Shown one piece after another: positions 42,853 to 50,331 of a DNA stretch of 64,000 nucleotides. The first letter of the stretch is position 1. Every line of letters begins with the position of its first letter. The DNA is taken from NCBI GenBank assembly GCA_964617645.1, contig CAZTYE010000009.1, positions 1 to 64,000 of the forward strand, written 5' to 3'. Below the pieces are notes generated by a model. The model did no database searches. It was not told the DNA's origin and worked only from the letters and a program-made list of their open reading frames with translations. The position numbers were made by a program, and so were the translations under genes. The stretch is from JADJGC01 sp964617645 (GTDB lineage: Bacteria > Zixibacteria > MSB-5A5 > CAIYYT01).

Positions 42853-44270
42853 TATACGCGCCCCATCCAGAGGGCGAACAATTCGTCGAATCTGTCATTG
42901 AATCCGGAGATGCGGCTGCGCAATTCGGGAGTCAAATCATCATCCGAGTCGCTCCTCGACGGCTTTCCCAATTGCGCGTTGATCTCCTCGATCTCTTTGC
43001 GTAAGGCCGGAATTTCGTTCTTGGCGCGCGTGCAATTGAGTCGAAACGATGCCGCCGCCTCGTCGAGTAAATCGATGGCTTTGTCCGGCAAGAAACGGTC
43101 GCCGACATAGCGTTGCGACATGCGGATAGCTTCGTCAATCACGTTGTCGGGGATCTGCAGGTTGTGATGCTTGCCGTACGTTTCGCGCACGCCGCTGAGA
43201 ATTTCCTGGGCTTCCGTAAACGTCGGCTCTTCCACCATGACACGCTGGAAACGGCGATCAAGCGCCTTATCTTTCTCGATATACTTACGGTATTCTTCCA
43301 ATGTCGTGGCGCCGATGACCTTGAACGTGCCGCGCGCCAGGGCCGGCTTAATCAGATTTGCGGCGTCCATGCCGCCGGAGGGATTTCCCGCGCCGACGAG
43401 CGTGTGCACCTCGTCGATGTATAGCACCAGATTGCCTTTACCTTTGCTCAGTCGCGAAATCAGCGCGTTGAAACGCTCCTCGAACTCGCCCTTATACTTT
43501 GCTCCGGCGACCAATTGCCCGAGATCAAGCTGAAGGATCGTCGCGTCCCAGAGTTCCGGCGTCGTTTGCTTGTTGATAATTTGTAGCGCCAGCCCCTCTA
43601 CCAAGGCCGACTTTCCGACACCGGGCGGGCCGACTAAGATGGGATTGTTCTTGCGGCGGCGAATGAGTACGCGGGAGATATTGTAGATATCTTCCTTGCG
43701 GCCGAAGAATTTGTCGTATTCGCCCTTGCGAGCGCGTTCGCACATATCGACGCAATATTTGATTCCTTCGGCGCCGGCGACGGCATCAGCTTCACCTTCG
43801 GTTACCGCCTGACCGCCGGCGATCGACTGGACGACTTTCATCTCGGCATTGGCATCGATGATTTTGCCTTCGTCGAAGTCGAGGCGACGCTTGATCTGCT
43901 CGGAGAGCGGCGAATCGGCCGAGACGAAGACCATAAGCACATGCTCGGGGCGGACCTCGGAGTCGCCGTACTTCTCCGCTTTGGATACCGCCTGAATCAA
44001 TAGGGACTGCAATGCCGGGGAGGCGGCGGGCTTGATTTCATCGGCGGAGGATTTGCCCAGCTTCGACAACTCGTCAGCAAGCAGCGCCTCGAAATAGTCG
44101 CCCTTCTTTCCGAGTTGTTTGAGCAATGCCGCCAGATCGCCGGCTTCGTCGCGCAGCAGTGCCAAAAACAAGTGCTGCGGCCGAATGTCGGCATGAAAAT
44201 AACTCTTGGCCAATTCCTGCGCCCGCCGAATGGCGTTTTGCAGGGTCGTCGATAACGATCCTAAATCCAT
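42852..44270 (-). CDS. tssH1: ClpV N-terminal half (Clp_N and AAA1)
   Basis: A 472-residue protein covering the first half of ClpV. Clp_N domain (TTLQNAIRRAQELAKSYFHADIRPQHLFLALL, with a second repeat SLLIQAVSKAEKYGDSEVRPEHVLMVFV), AAA1 with Walker A GPPGVGKSALVEGL, Walker B LVLYIDEVHTLVGAG, KVIGATTLEEYRKYIEKDKALDRRFQ (sensor and Arg finger), and the start of the middle coiled coil (KNEIPALRKEIEEINAQLG). It stops after RSRISGFNDRFDELFALWMGRV. The middle domain is much shortened compared with ClpB. It is the first gene behind the consensus promoter at 44325-44353 and is coupled through a mini-ORF to the C-half. Confidence 0.92.
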   Translation of the reverse strand: MDLGSLSTTLQNAIRRAQELAKSYFHADIRPQHLFLALLRDEAGDLAALLKQLGKKGDYFEALLADELSKLGKSSADEIKPAASPALQSLLIQAVSKAEKYGDSEVRPEHVLMVFVSADSPLSEQIKRRLDFDEGKIIDANAEMKVVQSIAGGQAVTEGEADAVAGAEGIKYCVDMCERARKGEYDKFFGRKEDIYNISRVLIRRRKNNPILVGPPGVGKSALVEGLALQIINKQTTPELWDATILQLDLGQLVAGAKYKGEFEERFNALISRLSKGKGNLVLYIDEVHTLVGAGNPSGGMDAANLIKPALARGTFKVIGATTLEEYRKYIEKDKALDRRFQRVMVEEPTFTEAQEILSGVRETYGKHHNLQIPDNVIDEAIRMSQRYVGDRFLPDKAIDLLDEAAASFRLNCTRAKNEIPALRKEIEEINAQLGKPSRSDSDDDLTPELRSRISGFNDRFDELFALWMGRV

Positions 44271-44324
44271 AACCTCTTCACGTTAGGGGGTGCGAAGAAC
44301 CCGCTCCTGATGCGTTGAATTTTG

Positions 44325-44353
44325 AAATTACAATCGACATTCTTCCCTGTCAA
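44325..44353 (-). promoter_or_regulatory. Sigma70-type promoter of the T6SS core operon
   Basis: Minus-strand -35 TTGACA, exactly 17 bp, -10 TAATTT; predicted start about 44318, 48 nt before the ClpV N-half ATG. It separates the kinase-like gene from the thirteen structural genes. Confidence 0.65.
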
Positions 44354-44484
44354 GGCGATTGTTGACGCCGCCGGCCCATTTCTCTCTAAGTCGGACCAAT
44401 TGACTCGATCTTGCCCCGGCCTGATCGTTGATTTTACGAATTTTCGCATCAATTCGACGGCGATCTTTTAAGTCGGTCAACGAA

Positions 44485-45507
44485 TTATCCGCCGAACAAT
44501 CGATCAATAAAGCCCTTTTTCTCCCGGCGTTCAACCTGAAACGTCCCGGCGCGCAAAAAATCTGCAAGCGCCCGCTCCCGCTGTTCGTAGACGGCATCGG
44601 ACAGAAAGCGGGTCAACTCGCTCTCCAGATCCATGAGATTGGACGGCCGGCGGTCGGCATCCGGCGACGTGCAACGGTTGATTTCGACTGAAAGACGCTT
44701 GAGCAAGTCGCGCGTGCGACGGTCGGAGTAGTTGGGAAGCAGAGCATCCAGGCGCACGCCGCGATTTTCCCGGACATTCTGCCTGGCCTCGTACATGTTG
44801 GAGCCGGCGAACGGATGTCGGCCGGAAGCCATGGCGACCATCATCAGACCGAGAGAATAGATATCGGATCGGCGGTCGGCATAATTCTTCAAAAGCTGCT
44901 CCGGCGACTCATACGCTTCCGGCCGATAAGGCAGTTCGACGCCCTTGCGATCAGCCAGATAAGCAATCGGTAGGAATTCGATGTCGCACAAGACGATCCG
45001 CCCGTCTTGCGTTATCAAGACATTCTCGGGCTTGAGGTTCTTATGGAGCGGAATCAAATTGCCCAGCCCCGGCGAGGGACGCGCGCCGTGAACCTGCGTC
45101 AGAGCATGTACAACTCCGAGAGCAATCAGCGCCACCAGATCAGGGTGAAATGGAGCATTTGATTCGATTAGCGCCCTCAGGCTGGTGGCCTGGACGTAGC
45201 CAAACTCGAAAAACGGTATGCCATTCTGCTGTCCGCTTCCGCGAAAGGGGAGAATCTGGTCGCCATGGAACTGCGCCAGGATTTGCCCCTGCCGTTGCCA
45301 AAGCTCATGCAACTCCGGCAATTCGACCAGCCGTCGCCGCAGCACTTTGAGGCGTACCCATTCGCCGGAGTCGATCCGTCGCGCCCGATAGCAAAGGCTG
45401 ATCGCGCCTTCGCCGAGCGGGTTCTTGTCGAGATTGTATTGCTGGAAACGATCCGGCAGCGCCGGATTATCAAGCGCGGCAAATCGGGAGTAAAGATCGG
45501 AAGTCAT
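44485..45507 (-). CDS. Hanks-type kinase-like protein with altered catalytic loop
   Basis: A 340-residue soluble protein with a protein-kinase fold. Gly loop GEGAISLCY, ATP-anchoring Lys54 (VRLKVL), hinge-like GYVQATSLRALIE, catalytic-loop position LHKNLKPENVLI (residues 155-157 are H-K-N, so the HRD aspartate is Asn157), then LCDIEF (Asp175 of DFG kept, Phe-Gly replaced by Ile-Glu), ESPEQLL in place of APE, and DIYSLGLMMVAMASGRHPF. Loss of the catalytic Asp suggests a pseudokinase or very slow kinase; the metal-binding Asp and Lys could still bind nucleotide. Canonical T6SS loci use the kinase PpkA with an FHA partner; here no FHA or phosphatase is adjacent. No membrane segment. An ATG at 45507 is used; a TTG at 45546 is possible. 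Confidence 0.82.
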   Translation of the reverse strand: MTSDLYSRFAALDNPALPDRFQQYNLDKNPLGEGAISLCYRARRIDSGEWVRLKVLRRRLVELPELHELWQRQGQILAQFHGDQILPFRGSGQQNGIPFFEFGYVQATSLRALIESNAPFHPDLVALIALGVVHALTQVHGARPSPGLGNLIPLHKNLKPENVLITQDGRIVLCDIEFLPIAYLADRKGVELPYRPEAYESPEQLLKNYADRRSDIYSLGLMMVAMASGRHPFAGSNMYEARQNVRENRGVRLDALLPNYSDRRTRDLLKRLSVEINRCTSPDADRRPSNLMDLESELTRFLSDAVYEQRERALADFLRAGTFQVERREKKGFIDRLFGG

Positions 45508-45610
45508 AGACTGGGTGAAGATCGTGGATTGTCGAATGCTTGGCAACCAGTATGTACCCGATCTCAGCTGGTGCCGCGTCGGACGAATCCGAGCACTGCC
45601 CGCTGAGCCC

Positions 45611-45651
45611 GAAAAGTGACAGCCGAGATAGTCGGTGAACTGTCTCGGCTG
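45611..45651 (-). terminator. Intrinsic terminator after pepF
   Basis: Minus strand: 9-bp perfect stem CAGCCGAGA / TCTCGGCTG extended by partial pairing in the loop, then TCACTTTTC. It separates pepF from the T6SS locus. Confidence 0.72.
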
Positions 45652-45684
45652 CCGCTGATACCCTGCCCTTCGCGGAGTCGTGGG

Positions 45685-47592
45685 CTACGATTTGACTTTC
45701 AGCAATTCCTGCTCGTAGCGATTTACCAGCTCATTAAGCTGGTCAACCACCGCCTGAAACGTCTGCGACTGAGTCAAGTCGACGCCGGCTTTCTTGAGCT
45801 GTTCCATCGGGAAGTCATTGCCCCCCGATCGCAGCAGCGTCAGATACTTGTCGACCGCCTCCTTGCGCACTTTCGGGTCGCGCGATTGAATGCCCTCGAC
45901 CAATTTCGCCGACGAGGCAAAGCAGGTGGCGTACTTATACACGTAATAAGGCGAATTGTAGAAGTGCGGAATACGCGCCCAGAGTACCTCGTACTGCTCG
46001 TCGGCAGCGACTGACTCACCGAAGTAATCGACCATGATCTGTCGATAAATCCCGCGCAGCACGTCCGTGGTAATTGGTCTGCCCTCTTCGACGAGCTGAT
46101 GCGCCTGCCGCTCAAAATCTGCAAACATCACCTGGCTATAGAAGGTGCCTATGATATTGTCGATTTGCTGCTCCAAGAGCTTGATTCGTTCTTTTGGATC
46201 AAGGGTTTGCTTGAGCATGTAGTCGAGAAAGAGATGCTCGTTGAGCGTTGAAGCCACTTCGGCGACAAAGATTGTGTAATCGGAGGTGGCAAACGGCTGC
46301 GTTTCGTGCGAAAGCAGAGTATGGAGCGTGTGTCCCAGCTCGTGCGCCAGAGTAAAAACGGCGTCCAGAGTTTCATTGTAGTTCATGAGCATGAACGGAT
46401 GCACGCCGTAAACGCCGGCCGAGTAAGCGCCGCTGCGCTTGCCATCATTCTCGTAGACGTCGATCCAGCCGGAGGTCGTCGCTTTGCTCATTTTCGCCTG
46501 ATACTCTTTCCCCAGCGGAGCAACCGACTCGACAATCCACGGCAAAACTTCATCATAAGCGTACTTCTTGTCGGTATCCACTACCGAAACCGAGCCATCG
46601 TAAAGATGGTATGAATCCAGACCGAGCGCCTTTTTGCGCAAGTTGTAATAACGCTGCATCGGCCCGACGCCCTTCTTGACTTCGGCAACAAGGTTGTCAT
46701 AGACTGCCATCGGTACATTATCGGGATCGAGCGCCGCGTGCAGTGTGGTTTGATAGTTGCGCGACTGCGCCAACGCCCAATCACGCTGACAGACACCGTT
46801 ATAGATCGCCGCATAGGTGTTCTGGTTATCTTCGTAAACTCCGTACATCGTCTCGAAGGCTACACGGCGATCGGCCTGATTGCGGCTCTCGGTCAGTACG
46901 CGGCTGTACTCGCCCGGGGTCAGGAGCAGCTCTTGACCGTCCGAGAACTTGGCGGAACGGAATTTGACATCCGATGTAGACAGCTCGGTAAACGCGGTCC
47001 GCGGTGTTTCGTTAAACGGCGTAAAGTAAGACAGCAGTTGCTCGCCCTTTTCGTCGAGGATGTGCTCCTGCTGGCGGAAGAGATCGGTAATCGGGAAACG
47101 GTACGTCGCCAGTTCCGGTGTCTCATTCAGCCACTTATGCATGGTCTCCCAGGAGATCGAAAGCAGCTCCGGGCTGAACCACGCCGTTGCGGTGCCGAAC
47201 TTCGCGAACATCAGTTGCACCTGCTGGAGTTTGGCGGCCATTTCCGTGTTCTTGGTGTTGACGTCTCGCTGAAGCTGCGGATAACGATACACCTTGTATG
47301 CGATCATGTTCATTTCGTCACTGAGCTTGTAAGCTTTCAGCACACTCTGCGGACCGCCGGCCAATGTGCCTTTGAGGGCAGCATACTCGTTCATTTTCTG
47401 TTCCATCAGGACGCGGTCCTTTTCCCAGGCGTCCCAATCGGGGTAGATGCTGGAAAAGTCCCACCGGTACTTGGCCGGGATCTTGTCGCGCTCTTTGGTG
47501 GCGGGCATCGAGGCTTGCGCAACCAGACTCAGCGCCGACAGGGCGAGCAGCGTCGCGAGAATGGTGAAGCGTACGTCTTTGCGAACTTTCAT
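45685..47592 (-). CDS. pepF: Exported oligoendopeptidase F (M3B)
   Basis: A 635-residue zinc metallopeptidase. Signal peptide MKVRKDVRFTILATLLALSALSLVAQAS, then the PepF N-terminal helical domain (IPAKYRWDFSSIYPDWDAWEKD, a family hallmark), and the zinc site FTLAHELGHTLHTLL (His417) with third ligand in FVAEVASTLNEHLFLDYML. Most PepF enzymes are cytosolic peptide scavengers; the leader here puts it in the periplasm. GAAGGAG precedes the ATG. It is monocistronic, ended by the terminator at 45611-45651. Confidence 0.93.
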   Translation of the reverse strand: MKVRKDVRFTILATLLALSALSLVAQASMPATKERDKIPAKYRWDFSSIYPDWDAWEKDRVLMEQKMNEYAALKGTLAGGPQSVLKAYKLSDEMNMIAYKVYRYPQLQRDVNTKNTEMAAKLQQVQLMFAKFGTATAWFSPELLSISWETMHKWLNETPELATYRFPITDLFRQQEHILDEKGEQLLSYFTPFNETPRTAFTELSTSDVKFRSAKFSDGQELLLTPGEYSRVLTESRNQADRRVAFETMYGVYEDNQNTYAAIYNGVCQRDWALAQSRNYQTTLHAALDPDNVPMAVYDNLVAEVKKGVGPMQRYYNLRKKALGLDSYHLYDGSVSVVDTDKKYAYDEVLPWIVESVAPLGKEYQAKMSKATTSGWIDVYENDGKRSGAYSAGVYGVHPFMLMNYNETLDAVFTLAHELGHTLHTLLSHETQPFATSDYTIFVAEVASTLNEHLFLDYMLKQTLDPKERIKLLEQQIDNIIGTFYSQVMFADFERQAHQLVEEGRPITTDVLRGIYRQIMVDYFGESVAADEQYEVLWARIPHFYNSPYYVYKYATCFASSAKLVEGIQSRDPKVRKEAVDKYLTLLRSGGNDFPMEQLKKAGVDLTQSQTFQAVVDQLNELVNRYEQELLKVKS

Positions 47593-48046
47593 GGATTGGG
47601 TATCTCCTTCTGAGGACGATGCGTTTCTATATTATCTTCGATACGATTCAAGTGCTCTTTCGGTTGCTGGAATTTCGTCTTGTGGCGATGACATCGGCCG
47701 GGTTTCTCGGGCGTTGCTGCTGATCGTCGATCAGACGGAAACCTGAGACGAACGCCCAGTCGAACTTTTCACCGTCAGAGGTCGTGCGGACGAATTAGCC
47801 GGCGTCGAAAGGGATGAGTCGCGGCGAATTATCGTCAGGAGTCGCCCCGCAGACCAGGACGGCTGATAAGGTGCGCGTAGACAGAGCCGTGGCAGAAGTC
47901 CTTTCTTACAGCAGTTACGGCGGTCAGCGTAAAGCTCCTGACCGCGATATTCTAAACCGTCAAGCGTCCTTTTACAGTCCAAATCCCCTCGAATTCTGTC
48001 CGATTTTCCGGACAGTCGCTATTCGACCTTTAGTCTTACTAACTTG
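47593..48046. other. Long intergenic region with a repeat hairpin
   Basis: No gene is supported. It holds a hairpin (next entry) also found in the MITE-like element at 469-608. The translations of short open frames here (for example CKKGLLPRLC) look like repeat DNA and not protein. Confidence 0.5.
47920..47945. repeat. Dispersed hairpin GCGGTCAG / CTGACCGC
   Basis: Perfect 8-bp arms with a 10-nt loop. The same arm sequence forms the internal hairpin of the MITE-like element at 507-532, which indicates a common repeat family. Confidence 0.45.
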
Positions 48047-48074
48047 TTGCCGAGCAGTCAATTATGGATATAAT
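48047..48074 (+). promoter_or_regulatory. Putative promoter for PEP-CTERM gene
   Basis: -35 TTGCCG, 16 bp, -10 TATAAT (perfect). Predicted start about 48081 leaves a 235-nt leader, which contains a hairpin CAAGCCA / TGGCTTG at 48176-48193. Confidence 0.45.
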
Positions 48075-48315
48075 CGAGCTATCAAATCTATAATAGCGTC
48101 GGAACGCAGAACAACCTCGAGAATGTGAAACCAGCAATGCGAATTCAAGCTGTTGTCTATCAACAAGTTGAATGTCAAGCCATTCTTGGCTTGCGAATTG
48201 CTCTACTTTACTGATTCGGCTTTTGTAAGGTCTTTCCAGCCCTTTCAGAGGCATGAGAGTCAGAGAGCGAACGACTTCTAACAACCTAATCTTGTTTCTA
48301 TCCTGGGAGGGATGC

Positions 48316-48987
48316 ATGAAACTCAAACTTTTTATCATTGCGGTGGCCGCAGTTCTCGCGATTAGCGCGGTAGCTAACGCTGTCCCGGTCTATTACACGG
48401 CCTTTGGTGTTTTGCCGACCGATCTCGGGACGTTACAGGCAGCCCGCAATACTTGGCGCACTGCGGCCGGCGGGACCACGTCAGTGGAAGGATTCGAGTC
48501 ATTCAGCGACGGCAATCCGATCAATTTCGGCGGGTTCACGGCGAGCCTCACCAACGGCGGCGGATTCAATCAGTCCACCGGTAACAACCTGATTACGACC
48601 GAAGGTAACTCAGTGTTGACTTTCACGACATTCGAGACAGGCTCAACGGCGGTTGACTTCACGTTTGGCGCCGCGATCAACTTCTTCGGCGTCGACATCA
48701 CCTCGATCGATTTCGACGAAACGCACGTGTCCTTTCTTGATAACCTTGGCAACGTGCTCAACGACTTCGTGGTCGATCCCGAGTTTGCGGGAGCTTCGTT
48801 CTTTGGCGTTATCAACACTCAAGCCTTCAGCACCGTGCGCTTCGAGTTCACGGGCGATGAGTTTCTCAACTTCGACTACGTCGAATACGGCAGTGGCTCG
48901 GGCGTGGTTCCGGAGCCGGGAACTCTAACCCTGCTCGGCGTCGGCCTGCTGGGCGTGGCCCGCGTGATTCGCCGCAAGCGCGCGTAA
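48316..48987 (+). CDS. PEP-CTERM exported protein
   Basis: A 223-residue protein. Signal peptide MKLKLFIIAVAAVLAISAVANA, a beta-rich middle with a thioester-like or jelly-roll pattern (VEGFESFSDGNPINFGGFTAS, TAVDFTFGAAINFFGVDI, VRFEFTGDEFLNFDYVEYG), and a classical PEP-CTERM tail: VVPEPGTLTLLGVGLLGVA followed by RVIRRKRA. Exosortases recognise the PEP motif at the membrane interface and remove the tail. The exosortase at 22584 in this window is the obvious candidate processor. GGGAGGG lies 5 nt before the ATG. A terminator follows. Confidence 0.92.
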   Translation: MKLKLFIIAVAAVLAISAVANAVPVYYTAFGVLPTDLGTLQAARNTWRTAAGGTTSVEGFESFSDGNPINFGGFTASLTNGGGFNQSTGNNLITTEGNSVLTFTTFETGSTAVDFTFGAAINFFGVDITSIDFDETHVSFLDNLGNVLNDFVVDPEFAGASFFGVINTQAFSTVRFEFTGDEFLNFDYVEYGSGSGVVPEPGTLTLLGVGLLGVARVIRRKRA

Positions 48988-49013
48988 TCGCGACTATTGC
49001 AATCAGTACCGAG

Positions 49014-49046
49014 AGGCGGGTCTTGTCTTGGACCCGCCTTTCTCTT
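49014..49046 (+). terminator. Intrinsic terminator after PEP-CTERM gene
   Basis: Perfect 9-bp stem AGGCGGGTC / GACCCGCCT with an 8-nt loop, followed by TTCTCTTT. Confidence 0.8.
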
Positions 49047-49140
49047 TAGTAGTAGACGGTGAGCTATCGCACATCAAAACAAAGAAAAGGTCGGAACCAT
49101 CATGATTCCGACCGTGATGCAGATGCTCGCGAATGCTGTC

Positions 49141-50274
49141 TCAGTCTTCGATCATTTCAACATTGGCGCGGGGAATCACCACGCGCTGCGAATCGCCCTC
49201 GAATTCGAGTTCCAATACGCGCGCCATCGACTCGGATTCGAGTTTTTGCAGCGGCGATGGCAGACCCGTCACTTTGCCCAAGCGGCCAAAATACGGCGAG
49301 CGAATCACGCGGACGGGAGAGCCGATTTGCAGGCCCTTGGTGTCTTCTTCGTGCACGACGGCTTTGCCGGCGCGGATGTCATCGGCAATCGGAATGATGA
49401 CTTCGGGGCGGATCACACCGGCGCGAATCTGCGTGGCGCCGTTGATACAGGCCAGCTTGCCTTCGAGCGACCTGAGTAGATCGAATGTCCGGCGCGCCAT
49501 TTGAATTTCTCCAAAGCCTTCGGTGACCACGAGCGTCACGCCGAGTTCCTCGGAGCCGGTGATCGCCACGCCGATATCATATCCGAGGAAATCGCGCAAG
49601 TCGCGGTCGGAGAATCCGCCGGCGACGATGCCTTTGACACAAACTTTGATCGCCTTACGAACGGCCTCCGCCGTAACGATCGAGCCGCCGACGATGACCT
49701 TGCCTTTGCAGGATTCATTAATCAGATCATCAGTGAGTTTCGTCTCCGGGGAGTTCACGACCATTTTGAGCTCGCCGTGCGTTTCGCCGCCGATGCCGAA
49801 AATGCCTTGCACGAACGAACCCCAAGTCCGCACGGCAACGCCTTCCTTGGGGAAGACTTCGACAACTTCGCCAGTCACATAAGCGCGCACTTCGACCGGC
49901 ACCGGATGGCCGCGCAGAAGCACCTGGCCGGTGATCGACGAAATCGTCTCGATCGTGCCTTCGATTTTAGCTTTAGCCTCGGACTTGAAAAGACCGAAAA
50001 ACGATTTATTCAAGCCGATCAATTCGCCTTCCTTGACCGGATCGCCTTCCTTCTTGAGCATGCACTGCATGACATCTTCCGGCGGCACACCCAGCAAATT
50101 GGCCACGTTCATCGTTTCGACCGGGCCGGGAAGGTGTGTACGCGCGACGACGGTATCGGGTTCAACTTTGTCGCCGACTTTGACAACGACGTCACCTTTG
50201 AGTGGCAGAATGCGCTTCTTGGTGACGATTTCTTTGAGCGAGACTTTCAGTCCCGGTGTGTAGGTATGTGCCAT
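49141..50274 (-). CDS. Conserved-looking partner of GlmL, unknown function
   Basis: A 377-residue cytosolic protein without a named family that I can assign. It opens TPGLKVSLKEIVTKKRILPLKGDVVVKVGDKVEPDTVVARTHLPG, a lipoyl/barrel-like motif, has repeated beta modules (GQVLLRGHPVPVEVRAYVTGEVVEVFPKEGVAVRT), a central nucleotide-binding-like stretch (GKVIVGGSIVTAEAVRKAIKVCVKGIVAGGFSDRDL), and ends in a KOW/SH3-like segment (QIGSPVRVIRSPYFGRLGKVTGLPSPLQKLESE). It follows glmL by 57 nt on the same strand, so it is probably an operon partner of the GlmL ATPase-like protein. Confidence 0.72.
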   Translation of the reverse strand: MAHTYTPGLKVSLKEIVTKKRILPLKGDVVVKVGDKVEPDTVVARTHLPGPVETMNVANLLGVPPEDVMQCMLKKEGDPVKEGELIGLNKSFFGLFKSEAKAKIEGTIETISSITGQVLLRGHPVPVEVRAYVTGEVVEVFPKEGVAVRTWGSFVQGIFGIGGETHGELKMVVNSPETKLTDDLINESCKGKVIVGGSIVTAEAVRKAIKVCVKGIVAGGFSDRDLRDFLGYDIGVAITGSEELGVTLVVTEGFGEIQMARRTFDLLRSLEGKLACINGATQIRAGVIRPEVIIPIADDIRAGKAVVHEEDTKGLQIGSPVRVIRSPYFGRLGKVTGLPSPLQKLESESMARVLELEFEGDSQRVVIPRANVEMIED

Positions 50275-50331
50275 TTCTGTCCTCTATCACAGCCGACGCC
50301 ACAAGGCGGCGCCGATTCCAAAAATCGTCCC

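Noticed and set aside
42785..42854. Simple frameshift artefact splitting clpV
   Set aside because: The two frames are separated by exactly 64 nt with a TAATG overlap on both sides of a complete mini-ORF, and the C-half frame has a stop just upstream of its ATG; one indel would not give this. Kept as a caveat only.
29181..45507. Reading the locus as an extracellular contractile injection system or phage tail
   Set aside because: TssK, TssF, TssG, ClpV and a TssM-like anchor are T6SS components; no phage or eCIS-type tail-fibre, cap or tape-measure genes are present.
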